From Ailanthus altissimus (lineage: Eukaryota > Streptophyta > Magnoliopsida > Sapindales > Simaroubaceae): a stretch of 64,000 nt of DNA. The notes beneath the pieces were generated by a model that made no database searches, was not told the origin of the DNA, and saw only the letters and a program-made list of their open reading frames with translations. The stretch covers positions 13,298,501 to 13,362,500 of the forward strand of contig OX327705.1 in NCBI GenBank assembly GCA_946807835.1, written 5' to 3'. The position numbers were made by a program, and so were the translations under genes. Shown one piece after another: positions 23,320 through 36,781 of the stretch; the first letter of the stretch is position 1; each line of letters opens with the position of its first letter.

Positions 23320-24010
23320 TAGAAATGAGTTAGGTAGTAAAATTAACCATGAAATATAAATATAAAATACTGTAAATGAACAATAGATAATAAGCTGTAA
23401 AGTACGATAAAAAAAAGTACAATAAATAAATAAATAAAAGTACACTAAGTAAATAAAAGAAAACAAAATGCAATAAATAAAGAAAAAGTACAATAAGTAA
23501 ATAAATAAAAAGTTAGGCAGTAAAACCAGCCATTAAAATAAAATAAAAATACAACATATTAACTAAAGAAAATATAGTGCAATAAATAAATAAAATAAAA
23601 TAAAATAAAGTACGATAAAAAAGGTGCAATAAATAAATAAAAGAAATAAAGTGCAATAAATAAATAAAGTATAATAAATAAACTAAAGTGCAATAAATAA
23701 AAAAAATAAACTAAATTAGGCGGTAGAATTAGCCATTAAAATAAAATAAAATATGACAAATTAACTTTAAAAAATAAAGTGTAGTAATAAATAAAAGAAA
23801 ATAAAGTGCGATATATAAATAAAAGAAAATAAAGTATGATACCATAAATAAATAAAAGAAAATAAACTAAGTTATGCGGTAAAACCAGTCATTAAAATAA
23901 TATAACATATAACAAATTAACTAAAGAAAATAAAATAAATTAGGTGGTAGAACCAACCATGAATAATAAAATGAATTATAACAAGAGAAATAAATTTAAA
24001 AACTAAAATT
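23320..24010 (-). repeat. Imperfect tandem AT-rich repeats in the Athila leader
   Basis: A unit starting like TTAGGCGGTAAAACCAGCCA followed by AATAAA-rich sequence recurs near 23329, 23513, 23714, 23871 and 23939. Spacing is uneven (about 184, 201, 157 and 68 bp). It lies between PBS and gag. ORFs here (for example 23290-23493) are low-complexity and not coding. Confidence 0.65.
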
Positions 24011-24085
24011 TTACAAAGAAAAGAAAATGTACAAAGTTACCGCTTTAGTACTGATAAACACAACCAACTTTCGCTTAGTGTGCCA

Positions 24086-24102
24086 CCCCGGCAACGGCGC
24101 CA
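24086..24102 (-). other. Athila primer binding site (tRNA-Asp)
   Basis: The plus strand reads CCCCGGCAACGGCGCCA, which matches the 3' end of plant tRNA-Asp including CCA. The element on the minus strand therefore has TGGCGCCGTTGCCGGGG. It lies 5 bases from the LTR end at 24108. No tRNA body is present. Confidence 0.92.
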
Positions 24103-24107
24103 AATTT

Positions 24108-27100
24108 TGTTTACACTCAAAATGTAATGCGGCTATCGCAATATAGATTGAGGTGTCGATCCCATGAGAAATTTTTTGGCAAAATAGGTTGGTGAAGTAA
24201 AATATTAAAGCAGTAGCAAAGGAGAAAATTAATTAATTGATTTAAGTGGATGAGATATAATTGTCTATGAATTGACAGAAATGTCTTATGATGATGCAAG
24301 CAAGACTTCGAGAATCACAATTATGCTTTATAAATCTACTCTATACTTTAATTCAATGTTTATAACTCAATTGAAAGTTTCACATCCCAAACAATCAATC
24401 GAAAGATATGTAAAATATAGCACATTTGAGAAAACATGTATTTGATATGACTAAACTCTTTGCAAATATTAACACAAATCATGTTCATTTATACAAGTTA
24501 TCTAAGATCGACAATATATCATTTTGACAATATTACAGTAAAATATTAACTTTAATATCAAACAATTATTGTTTATATATGTTATCTACGATCGACAATA
24601 TATCGATTGACAATATTACAGTAAAATATTATCATGTAAAATAATATAACCAATAACAATTATAATTCAACAAGAATCACATAAAGAAAGCATGACTAAA
24701 AATATATGAAACATGAGAATTATAACCTTTGGATTATAAAAAAATACTATATAAGAGTTTAGGTACAAGCAAACTTACAAACATTTGTAGCTCTTGACAA
24801 ATAATCAAAGTATAGAAGTAGTTTTATTACACATAAATGTTCATCTCTTAGCATTGCCAAGAACTCTAGTCTAGATTACAATGCATGTTAATGAGAAGAA
24901 AATAAGAGAGAATTATCTAATGTTGAAAACGTCCTAAGAGTGTCCTTATATAGACAATGAATGGAAATATGTTAAGTGTGGCTTCAATCTTCAATAATTT
25001 AGGCCAACCACCCGTTCACCCACTTGCAGTACGTTTTTTATAATGTCAATGACGGATGTAGACTTTTTGGCTGACATAAAAGTTATAGAATTTTTTCTCT
25101 TATTTCCATAGGCATAGGGTCATGCAAATTGGATGAGTATCTAATGAGATATGGGCAAAATGCCAAAGATATGTCAGATTTTGACCAACAACCTTTTTAC
25201 CCACTTGCAATATAATTTGGTCCATGATAACAGTTGATTTAGACTTTACCATCAACATAAAAGTTGTTAATAATTTAGTCAATACTTCACAGCTTCAAGA
25301 CTTATCCTAATTGGGTACGTATTATATGAAATACAGTCCAAATACGTGAGTTGGGTTAAATTGAGCGAAAGTTGTAACCCAATTCTATTGTATCTCAATT
25401 TTTGGCCTATAACATGCAGGATTTGGCTTTTTAACTGTTCTTCAAGTTTGTGTAAGATTGAGTCATGTGACTCCATTTTTAAGAATTTCTTCATTTCGAT
25501 TTCTACATTGAGAGTTACGTCCATTTTACCTAAACCTGTGCGAATAACATTTATTTATCATAATTTAAGGAGAACACTTTATTTCAAGATAAAAATACAA
25601 AAATACTAAAACTAGTGATATCACATTGTAATATCTAATTCCTATTAGTAGTATTGGCGCCTAGATTTCGGTATAGAGCAAATAAGACACCGTAGGGTTA
25701 CTCGATTTTAACTTTATTAGAAATATTTTCTTTATAGTGCGCATAAGAGATAGTAGACCTAATTTGGTAATTTCACACTCGATCGGAGCGCCGGACGACC
25801 TTAGAATATTTTTGGAATTTTTCTCTATTGGCTTGGAAAAGGAAATTCTAATTTACTACATGAATTTTCATTTAAGGGTGATGTATGGAACAAGCCTTTG
25901 TTGAGAAACATAACCATATATTAGAGAATGGACCAATTAGAAGAAATCTCATGGATTGCCAAGTTGGTAATTCTAGTTAGATCTTTGGACTATTCTAACT
26001 AGATAGTTGTAAATGAACTAATTACATAATTAGTTTTCAACTAATGGCAAATTAGTAATTTAGAGTAAGTTGAGGGGTAAAATGGTTAATTTATGGATAA
26101 CTATATATATGGTAGAAGTGTGTAGAAATTTGAAGAGAACAAAAAGCAACCATTTAGAGCAAAAGAGAGCAAAATTCGTGCAAGGTGAAGGGGGTGCTGC
26201 TACAGTGAAATTTCAATTTTTTTTCATGATTTGTCATGCTTAATCAAGCCAAAATAAGGTTACATACCAATCCCTAAGCTCAATTGAAGCCTCAATTAGT
26301 GGAAATTCAAGAAAAAAGGTAAGAAAAGCATTGTTTTGTGAAATTTATAAGTGAGATTTTAAGATTGCTTCAATTAATGTTCTTGTGTGTATTCTTGGTT
26401 TAGATTGAGTTGAATTCTAGTGTGCAGCTTGAAGGAGTTATCAATTTAAAAAAATTGGCAAGGTAAGAATTAGGGTTTTGGGTGATTTGAATGTAGAGAC
26501 TTCAATTGGTTGTAATTAGGGCATTAGAATGCAATTGGCTTGATTTTGACGTAATTAGAACAAGAAATTGAGAAAAGAAATGTGTTGGAACATAGGGTGA
26601 AATTCTGCCACTTTAGGGAAGTTAGGGATTGAGTGGTGTTTTGATTGAGTTGTTGTGTGTAAATGGTGCCTTGTGTATGTTGAATGTATATGGTTGATGG
26701 AAAAACCAAAAATGAGAAAAATGGGACATAATTGTCTATTTTAGAAAGGTGAAGGGCAATTATGTCCAACCAAGTTCTAAGACGTTTAATAATTTTCAGG
26801 GTGTCGGGTGATGAGTTAGATTATATTAAATAACTCCGTAAATAAAAATCGGGAAGTAGTATGCATCCGGGCTTTGTATGCCGATTAGGGCGTTTAGTAG
26901 TTAAATGAGATTCTAGCATTCGATTTGGTTCTAAATGTCATTTATGGCGCGTATGTGAAGAAAACCGAGAGCGGTAACAGGAGCAGAAGTCCGTAGCGAA
27001 ATTGAGCGTGGACCGATTGTGAGTGAAAATCTGCCTTTTTCTATTATCTTTCGTTTATTATATTTCCGCATAATGAAAATGTATGTTTTATGAGTTTTTA

Positions 27101-28464
27101 ATGCATAAACATGATCATGATATTGATATGTATCCATAGATATGCATTTACACGTTCGGTTTAAAAATCAGTTTTAAAATTTCTGCATTTCTTTTAACGG
27201 CCATTAGTACCCTCAGATTATAATGATGGTGATTGTATTAGACTCGGCTGGTATATCCCATGCACATGGGCAGGTCTTGGGGGTGTGTCACTAACTCTGG
27301 GAAGTCGGGATGTCAAGTCATGTGAGTCGCTCTATGTGTACAGGGTATTGTCTCGTTATATGTATGCGATGTAGGATTCCACTGCATGGCCAGTGAGATG
27401 TCTTGAAATGTCACTGTGGGTGCTGCTAGTTGAGGTGTCTCGTGACCTACTCATGTGTGTGGTGCTAGTTGAGTCACTGTGTGAGTATAGAGCTTTAGGG
27501 TTACCATTGGTACAGTTTAGAAAGAAAATGGCTAAGCGAGGACTTTACTAGTTTTCGATTTACCGATAGCATTTATGCATTTATATGCGCATGGCAGTTA
27601 TTGTGTTACATAAATTTTGGATATTGTTTTCTAAAAACGTAGATAAAACCCGCTCGCCAAGATTTCATCAACATATGATATTAGAAACCATTTTACAGCT
27701 TTACATCAGTTTTAGAAGCACGATTTATGCATGTACTTTAGAATTTTGCTATCTATGCATAATGTTATTTTATTTAAAATCTTAATTGCACTCACCGAGC
27801 TCCTTTAGCTCACCCGTTTTGTGTTTTATATTTTCTAAACCCCTTTCTCAGGTACAGGTCTCGATACGCAAGCTGCTGATTCTCCTATTGCCGAGTAGTG
27901 GGCCAAATCTGAAGATCATTTTTTGTACATGTAAATGTGCTAAATAGCACCCTTTACTTTATGCATATTAGTTGTAGGCATGTATATTTATATGTATATT
28001 TTGAATCAACAAGAAAAGATTTCGATATTATGATAATCATTTTTGCTTTTTTTATGAATATGCTTATTTTGTAATTTAAATGAAACAGCTGAGTTGTGTT
28101 GGATTTGATTTGGAAAGGGCCAGAGATCCGAACTGGCAGTATTGAGAAGTGTTTGAAATAGAAGTGAAATTTCTTTGCAGGTTTTATATGGATTCTTTGG
28201 AAAACAGGGGAAACTCTGCCAATTTTTTTTGAAAAATTAAGATATAGTTTTCATGTATATTACAAGATTTTTTCAGTAATAACAAGAACTAAAAAAGGGG
28301 TTCGCCTCGCAGAAATTTCTCATCTTGCTCAGTTATATCCTGAGAAACTTCTATCAGGGTGCCCGGCAGGGCCGCTGAGATCTGCTGTAGAGGGTCTCGG
28401 GTTGGGTCCTGTCACACATGGTTACTGAATCTCTTAATAAATATGCATTTTCATGTGTTCATCA
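24108..28464 (-). repeat. Athila 5' LTR (interrupted by a Tekay-type solo LTR)
   Basis: On the minus strand it runs from TGATGAACACAT at 28464 to GTAAACA at 24108, collinear with 11196-14031. Removing 25627-28414 and one CACAT copy leaves about 1564 bp, the same as the 3' LTR. Confidence 0.9.
25627..28414 (+). mobile_element. Solo LTR, Del/Tekay-like gypsy, copy 1
   Basis: It runs from TGTAATATCT to GGGTCCTGTCA, 2788 bp, with a perfect target duplication CACAT at 25622-25626 and 28415-28419. The sister LTR near 13978 shows the empty site. The motif CTCACCGAGCTCCTTTAGCT at about 27790, followed by TTTCTCAGGTACAGG at about 27845, is one I recognise from Del/Tekay LTRs. It is homologous to 34086-36781. 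No internal region is present. Confidence 0.87.
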
Positions 28465-29964
28465 AGCTATCAACGGACGGTCCTCTCGAGTTGAGTAGTA
28501 TACGTGGTCATTTAACCTGAATGCCACGATGAGCTTGTAAGTGATCCACCATACTTTAGTTTCACGCATATCACAGACCTTTCATAGTGTGACCGTTGGG
28601 GCGTTGCTGGGTATGGTCTAATGGTTATAGTGTCTGGTGTGTACAAATATGGAATTCGTCAACTTGCATAAGGAGTTAGATATCCTGATGCTTCAATACT
28701 ATATCTCAGAAAGTCTTATGGCCACAGGCATTAATTCCAGAAAAGAGTTTCTGCCAGGGTAGAACAATATGGTAAAGGAGTTTGCACATATTGTTCAGTG
28801 AGATACAAGTCTGGAGATGAGATATGGATGAGCACATAGAGATTTAACAGTGATAATCTATATCCCCGCATATCTAGGATATCATGACAGAATGACTATA
28901 TGTATGCATTGTAACCTCAACTTGCATGGTTCAACGCACTGGTTTGTATATCCGTAACGTGTGCGTAGAGCATGTCTCACGGACTGATGGAATAGTTTCA
29001 TTTGAAAAATCGGGCATAGACGTAAAGAGTCCCATGATATAGAGTGTATTCGTTGTGCATTGGAGCAACGTACCGAATTAAATTGTTTAATCCAACATTA
29101 CCACGGGAATGCATACGTATCTATATTTCAGCGTTAAATACAACAATTAGTCAGTACTTGTTATTTGCTAATTGTATAATGACACGTGGTGCATTATGGA
29201 CCCTCGGTTGAGTTTACCCCAAGTGTGGGATTTGGTGGGACCTACTAGGGGTAGACTTAGTAACTATTCATAAGGGATAAAATGGTCATTTTGCACAATA
29301 ATTATTTAATTATTAAATAATCATAAATATTATAGTATAATATATTATTATTATATATATTAAAGGGGCATTAGTTGTCACTCATTTATATTATTTTACA
29401 TTAGATTAAATTATATTATTATTTTAATATATACATATATGAGATGTGTATATGTGAGAGGGTGAGAGTGTGTGTGACAGGAAATGGAACTGAAATGAAA
29501 ATGTTTCATTTCTATTTTTGGAGCCGAGAAGAGGAAGAAAAACAAAAGAAATTTTTTCATTTTTTCTTATAGTGCCAAAAGAAGCAATTGTGAATTACTT
29601 AAATTTTTATTTCCTTTCCTTTTAGAGAAAAGGAAGAGTACACACTACTGGCCATTTATGGGTTTAAGAGTTAAACCCAGTGCTAGATATGAGGCTACTG
29701 TTCTAACTTACTATGCCCACCGAGTTGATGACTAAAACTGCTAACGAGTTGGTCTTTATGCGGACTCTGAGGATATACGTGTATAACGTTACATGTTCAG
29801 GTGATTTATCAACCATTTTAATATATTAATGTGATTAATATATTATTTATTGTGTTTATTGTATGTTTTACTGCTTCTGCGGAGTTAAATATGTATGTGA
29901 TACGTATTTTAGGTAATAAACACAATTGCACATGCATACACTCATGTATATTAGATCTTCTACA

Positions 29965-30004
29965 AATACACCCAATTAGCACCATAAAATGCTTTGATAC
30001 CATT
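29965..30004 (-). other. Short copia fragment with a minus-strand PBS
   Basis: The plus strand reads GCTTTGATACCA at 29991-30002, so the minus strand gives TGGTATCAAAGC, a copia PBS. It lies two bases from an LTR end CCCTAACA (minus strand) at 30005. Only about 26 further bases of this internal sequence remain before the copia LTR that ends at 29964. Confidence 0.6.
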
Positions 30005-30353
30005 TGTTAGGGTATCGGTTTATCTCAGTTCACAATTTAAACCTATTAGGAGTGTGCATGTGGTACACGTGTCCACTTTAAAATTCATATATATATGCAT
30101 CTAATACATATATATATATATGCATCGTAAATGCAACAGAAGCTAGAAATCTAATTTCTTAAAAATTAACGCGATAAATTCCTGAGGGCATACTAGTAAT
30201 GACATGATTGCCAAGAGTTGTAATATATGCTAGGAGATGTCATTATGCAAGAATATCCTTAAACACTATGTTTATAATCTGCTTCACAGATGCAAGTCTG
30301 TCGGTGGATCTCCTTTTATAAAGATCAGTGTATGCTATATCTATATGGTATAG

Positions 30354-31803
30354 TGATAAGGGCAAATTTGTCATATATTTTCTCATGTTTTTATTATTGA
30401 TATTTTATAATTTTATGAGAATAGATGGCTATTTATGTGCATTATTGTTATTTATAAGGACTTGAACGCAATTTAAAGAAAGAATGCAAAACGAGCAAAA
30501 ACAGGGACTAAATGTGCATTATGTGTCCATCGCCTCTGTGCCAAGAGGATTATCGCCCCAGCACTGTAATAGTGATCGAAATAAGAAATACGACCTGTTG
30601 AAGTCGCATCTGGTGCCCTAACGCCATAACTCTACCGCGCCAACGATACTACAGCGCCCCAGCGCCACCATCCCACTGCTCCCGCAGTGAGGCCTTTTTC
30701 ACGTGTCGCCCCACCGACAGAAGCATAGAGCCCCACCGGTAGCGCGAGTCCTAATCCGATGAGAATTAAGATTTTCAAGCTCATTTCAATCCCTATAAAA
30801 AGCCACTCGTTCCCATATGTCAAGAATAAGCCAAGACAATCCAAGAGCAACCTAGAGCAATTCAAGAACACCAAAAATACAGAGCACGAGTCTTTGAGAG
30901 CAATAGAAGTTTAATTGAAGCAACCTTAGAGAGAGATTTAAGGTGTTCTTCGGCATCAAAAGTCCATAAGCAGCATAATCAAGAGCAATTCGATGTCTAT
31001 ATCGGTTTGCTATTGATTATATCATGGTTTATTATTATTTTTACTATTGTTCGCTTGTAGCCATGAGCTAAACTTATTTTCTAGGGTTAATACTTGAACT
31101 CAATATGTATGCTTAATTGCTATATCTTTTGAATATTTAATAAACTTAGTTCTTTGATATTTAAATTACTTGATCTTAATGCTTCAATATATCTGGCCAA
31201 TATATGGTAAATGAGTTGGTAATATTATTGATAAACTCGGAAGAGGAATCATAATATTTAAACCTAAGTAATTTGATGCATGATTGTAGAGTAACATTCA
31301 ATGTTGCATTTGCAAGTTTCAATTTAGGATAGGAATATACTTAATTGGCATGTATGATCAATAAGACCTAATCTTAATGAATCTTATTTTATTACAAGTA
31401 CCATATGAATATAGGTATTTGGTAAATTAAGGTATACTTGCATGACCTTGGAAGAGGCTTGTGAATACATTAGTGTCTTGATCAATAACAAAGACTAAGG
31501 GAGTTAAATATTAGAAGATTAATCATTAGAAAACATATTGAGGGATAGTATTAATCCTAGGTTTTCTCTATATTGCTATCACTTAAATCTCTTTGCATTG
31601 TGTTTTTGCCTTTATATTTTCTACATTCATTCTTAGATTTTTATTTATCTGAATAATTATTAGGAAGATATCATTTTTAGTAATTGGTTAAAAAGAAGAA
31701 ATTATCCCTGTGGGTTCGACATCCGACTTATTTAGTCTCTTTATTACTTGCATACAATAGTGTATACTTGCACTTAATTGTAAGATATAAAAATATCGCA
31801 TCA
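30354..31803 (+). mobile_element. Solo LTR, family B, copy 4
   Basis: It runs from TGATAAGGGC to ATCGCATCA, 1450 bp, with a perfect target duplication TATAG at 30349-30353 and 31804-31808. It sits in a copia LTR. The GC-rich AGCGCC patch is at about 30530-30745. Confidence 0.92.
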
Positions 31804-34085
31804 TATAGATGGTTATTCTTAGCCGATCATAGGCTTACCAGAAGCTTGTATATGCATACGGGTATTCAGTTATGGCTGAATACTGAATAGACTCACGAGG
31901 ATGCCAATAGACATCTTATGAAGCAGTTAATGGTAAGTCCTCTCAAGTTGAGTAGTATATGTGGTTCTTTGACCTGAGTGCCAGAATGGGCTTGTAAGTG
32001 ATCAACCATACTTTAGTTCCACTAATGTCATAGACCTTTCATGGTGTAACCACTAGGTGTCAATGGGTATAGTCCGATACTTATGGAGTTTGATGTATAC
32101 AGATATAGAATCTGTCAGCTCTCATAAGAGAGTAATATATCCAAATGCTCTGAGATTGTATTTCAAAAAAATCTCATGGCCACGAGTACTAACCTAGGAA
32201 AGGTGTTTCCTAAAGGGTTGAACAATATAGTAAAGGTGTTTACGTATATTATTCTTGAATTCCATGGATGAGAATATGGGATTGTGACAGTGTAAATTTA
32301 TATCCCCGCACATCCAGGATATAGATGACAGAAGGATTATACATATACGTTGTGACCTTAACTTGTATAGTTTAACGCGCTGATTTGTAATATCTATGAC
32401 GTGTACGTGAGGCACCGATCACAAACTCATGGAATAGTTCTATTTGACGAATTAGGCGTGGACCTAGGGAATCTCATAATATGACGTGTACTCATTGTGC
32501 ACTACGACAGTGCATTGGATTTAATTGTTTAATCTAGTAATTTTCAGCAGAATTGAATAATTTGTTTTAGGAACCCTCCGGATGTGCCCTTAGCCGTACT
32601 TAAGTGTTAAGTACAGTAATTAGTTAATAATTATTGTTGACTAATTAAATTGTGACACATAGTGCATAATGAGCTTTCGATTAAATTAGTTCAAGTATTG
32701 GGTATGGTCGAACCTGTTTTGGGTTAATTAAAGGATTAAGGGTTATTTCCCTAAATCGATTATTTAAATGTTAAATAATCTACATATTTGTTATTACTTA
32801 AGAGTTAGTTGATTAGTTAATTTGACTAGAGTTAATTGTTAGCTCATAGTTAAATTAATAATGCAAATATTTTATTGAGAACTTAATTACTAAATAAAAT
32901 GAGATTTTATTGAGCAATTAATTAAGTTAAAATAAATGTTGCTTAAAAGAGAAATTAAATAAAATCTTGAGGACTTGAATAAAATTTTCCTTATCAAAGA
33001 CAAGTGATGGCTGCCAATCACCTTTTGTCCAATTGTTGGACATATGTTTGGTTTATTTAATAAGCTAAATTATTTTAATAGTCATATTTTAGCCAAAAAG
33101 AAAATATATTTCTAATTATAAATATATATATTAATTTGATGAATACATAATGGTGAGAGTGGCTGGCCATGAGAGGTGGTTGTGCCTTTTGATTTCATTT
33201 TGTTCTTGAAACAAAGAAGAAAAAAACTTTAATTTTTTTCCTTGTCCCTTCAATATAGTGCTCGGCAAATGGAGAGTATAGAAGAGAGCAAAAGAGTTTT
33301 GTTCTCTTTCTGTTTCAAAAAAGTTGAAGAAATGAAATTAATATATATATATATTTGATGAATTAAAAATGGGGAAGGTGGCCGGCCATTAAAGAGTCAC
33401 TTTTGAGTTTATGTTTCTTCTTGAATTAAAAACAGAGAAGATAAGAACTCAAGTGTGGCTCTTGGCAATGAAGAAAGAAACAAGGTGAAAATGATTTTCA
33501 TATTCCTTGAAGCCAACAAGGTGGGTTGCCATTTTTGAAGGTAAGAAAATTTGTTTTTGTTTAGGTTTTCTTTAAGTGTTAAAAATAACAAAACCATGAT
33601 AGTAAAAGTTGTTTTATTATTTATCTTATACTCTTAAACAAATAGCCACCATTATTACATTTGAGTTATTTATGTTTTGATAAATTTAAGTATTAAATAC
33701 ATCAAAAATAAAAATGAATATAGTTTAATTGTTAGGCTATGAGAATTAAGAGTTAATCCCATAGTTTAGTGTTAAACCACTACTGAAAAAAATATAAGTT
33801 ATTGTTCTAGCGACCCAAGCCCACCACATTGGGTTATAGAACCGCCAACAGCTCTACTTCGAGCGGTACTCTAGAATAAATACATTCTAAAGTCTTAACA
33901 AGTGATATCTCTCAATTTTGTATTAATATGATTAATATAGTTTAATTTCATTAGTGTAATTGAATAAATTTATCGTTTTTATTTTAGGAAATTAGATTTT
34001 TAGCTTTCGTTGCGTTTATATTCTGTATTTGTATGTATTAGATGCATGTGTATATGAATTTTAAAGTGAATGCTTGTACCACATG

Positions 34086-36781
34086 TGATAGGACCCGCCC
34101 CAAGACTCTCTATTGTAGATCTCGGTGGACCCTATTGGGCACCCCAACGAAAGTTCTTTAGAATCTAACTATCAAAACTAAGAGATTTCGCGAAGCAAAC
34201 CCTTTTTAATTCTTGCTAATACCAACTAAATCTCAAAATATTTATGAAGATAATTTACCAAAATTTAAAAAAAATAACAGACAGTGTTTACTCTATTTTT
34301 CTGAAAATCTAAAAACCAAAACCTACAATAAAGATCACACTTCTATACAAATGTTTTTCTTAACTTCCTTATAGGACCTCCGGTCCTTCCAAAATCAAAT
34401 CCAGCTCTACACACCAATTTCATTCCAATCACAAAATTGATTTACTAATGAAAAGTAAAACCTATCACTCTACTACTGAAACATTTCTTTTTTGTTCGAA
34501 ACATATGTACAATATGCACAAAGTCTATAACTACTATGCAGAAAATCAAAACGTGCTACTCAGCACATTTACTTTTATAAAATGATCGTCTATCTTCACC
34601 CACTAATCTACTATAAGGGAATCAGCAACTTGCGCACCAAGGCTTGCACCTGGATGGGGTTTAAAAAATATATAACACAAAATGGGTGAGCTAAAGGAGC
34701 TCAGTAAATGTATTTAAGATTTTCAGTGAAAATATAAAATTCTGTATAAATATTAAATTCTGAAAACTGCATAAAACATGCTTTTAAAACTATTATAAAA
34801 CTGTAAAATGGTTTCTAAAATCTTATGGTGATAAAATCTTGCCGAAATAATTTCCAGAATCTGTAAACATAATAACTAACATGTAAACATATAAATACAT
34901 GATACGCATTCAATAACTTAAAAACTATTAAAAATCTTACTCGGCCATTTTTTTCTAAACCTCTATACTCACGCAGTGACTAAACTAGTACCGCAGAACA
35001 TGAGAAGGTCACAAGGCTTCTAAAATAGCAACACCCACTTGTGACATCTAAAGACATCTTACTGGCTATGCATCGGAATCCTACATCTCCTACATATAGT
35101 GAGACAATACTTCGTACACATAGAGCGACTCACATGACTCGACAACACAACTTCCCAGAGTTAGTGACTCACCCCCCCCCCAATACTCGCCTATACATAT
35201 GAGATATACCGGCTAGGTCTTAAACTATCATCACACTATAAATCGGAGGGTAACAATGGCCTTTAAAACTAATTTAATAACTTTAAAAACTGTTTCTTAA
35301 ACTGAATAAAGAAATGCATAATTATAATTGTATATTAAAAATCGTAAATCATGCTTATGCATTAAAAATCACATAAAACATACAATTTCAATATGTGGAA
35401 ACATATTAAATGAAAGATAAACCATTATAGATTTTCATTCACCAACCGCTCTAAAGTCAATTCTTCTCCGAAATTTTTTCTTCTTTTACCGCTCTTGATT
35501 TTTGTCACCTATACCCCATAAATGACATTTAGAACCCTTACAAATGTTAAAATTACATTTAAACTAATAAGCACCCTAATCGGCTTATAAAGCCCGGATG
35601 ATTTTCACTTTTCGATTTTCATTTACAAGTCATTCAATCTTGTTTAATTCACCATCCGACGCCATAAAAGTTCTTAACACCCTATAAAATTGGTTGGACA
35701 TAATTGCCCTTCATCTTACCAAGAATGGACAATTATGTCTATTTTTCTTTATTTTTGGATTTTTCATTACCTATATACATCCATTTAACACAAATAATCA
35801 TTTATACACAACAAATGAACAAAAATACAACTCAAACCCTAAAATCCCTAAAGTGGCCGAATTTCCTTTCTCACCCAACACAAATCTTTTCTTAATTTCT
35901 TATTCCAATGACATTTAAATTATGCCAATTTAATTCTAATGCCCTAATAATATTCAATTGAAGTTCCTACAACAAGATCACACTAAACCCTAATTATTAC
36001 CTTACTAATTCCTTTAGTTTGGTGTCTCCTTTGAGCTACACACTTGAATTCAACTCAATCTAAATCAAGAATTCACACAAAGATCTTACCTCTTTTCCTT
36101 AGGTTTTCACTAGTGCGAGCTTCTATTGATCTTAGGAACTTGTATTTAGCTTGATTTTAACTTGATCAAGTATGAAAAATCATGAAAATAAAACATTGAA
36201 TTTCACTGTAGCAGCATCTCCCTCTCATGGCCGAAAATTACCTATTTTGGTCAACATATTATGTTTTTAACTTAGCCAAATTTCTAGATACTTCATCCTT
36301 ATATAGTTGCTCTCCCAAAAGTCCAATTTGCTCCTCAACTAATTCTAAATTTCTAAATTGCCATTAGTTAAAAATAGAAGTATTTAGTTGGTTCCTTTCT
36401 AGTCATTTAGTTAGAATAGTCAAAAGAAACAACTAGGTTTCCAACTTGGCAATCCATCAACTTATCTCTAATTGGCTCATTTTCTAACATATTGATTGTG
36501 TTTCTTAATAAAATCTTGTTCTATGTATAACACTTATATAAAAATCCATATGTTAAATTGAAATTTCCTTTTCCAAACCAATAGAAAAAATTTTAAAAAT
36601 AGTCCATGACCGTTCGACTCTCTGATCGACTGTGAAATTACTAATTTAGATCTAATACCTTTCACGCGCACCATAAAAAAAATATTTCTAATAGGGTTAA
36701 AATTGAATAACCCTACAGTGTCTTTATCGCTTTATATTGAACTCTAGGCATCTACATTACTAATAGGGATTGAATATTACA
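34086..36781 (-). mobile_element. Solo LTR, Del/Tekay-like gypsy, copy 2
   Basis: On the minus strand it runs from TGTAATATTC (36781) to GGGTCCTATCA (34086), 2696 bp, with a perfect target duplication ACATG at 34081-34085 and 36782-36786. It is homologous to 25627-28414. The GGTGAGCTAAAGGAGCTCAG motif at about 34684 is the complement of the conserved Tekay block. A run of ten C lies near 35171-35180. The ORF at 35694-35918 is antisense LTR sequence and not trusted. Confidence 0.87.

Larger units (their letters stand above)
11196..28464 (-). mobile_element. Athila-type Ty3/gypsy element carrying a LOG gene copy
   Basis: It is a minus-strand element with 5' LTR 24108-28464, PBS at 24086-24102, gag, protease, RT, RNase H, integrase, a captured LOG copy, and 3' LTR 11196-14031. 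Without later insertions both LTRs are about 1564 bp and the element about 11.8 kb. Flanking 5-mers AGCTG (11191-11195) and AGCTA (28465-28469) look like a target duplication with one mutation. The tRNA-Asp PBS and gag sequence (RTLKDYLHPTRTAIPSCI) place it in the Athila lineage. The coding region is full of stops. It inserted into the 3' LTR of the plus-strand copia element and was later hit by three solo LTRs. Confidence 0.88.
10625..29964 (+). repeat. Copia 3' LTR, split by the Athila insertion
   Basis: The LTR starts at 10625 (TATTAGGGTTGATGC, TG changed to TA), runs to 11195, and resumes at 28465 to end TTCTACA at 29964. Joined, it is collinear with the other copies of this family, which read through this point without a break (for example near 31940). 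The net length is about 2.07 kb. Bases 11196-28464 are the Athila element. Confidence 0.85.

Noticed and set aside
23290..23493. 67-residue hydrophobic ORF resembling a membrane protein
   Set aside because: It is translation of AT-rich low-complexity leader repeats.
24086..24102. Possible tRNA-Asp gene fragment
   Set aside because: Only the 17-base 3' end is present and it sits exactly at an LTR edge; it is a primer binding site.
35694..35918. ORF sharing its first residues with an ORF at 26524-26769
   Set aside because: Both are antisense ORFs in homologous Tekay-type LTRs with frames that diverge quickly. This is shared repeat sequence, not a gene.
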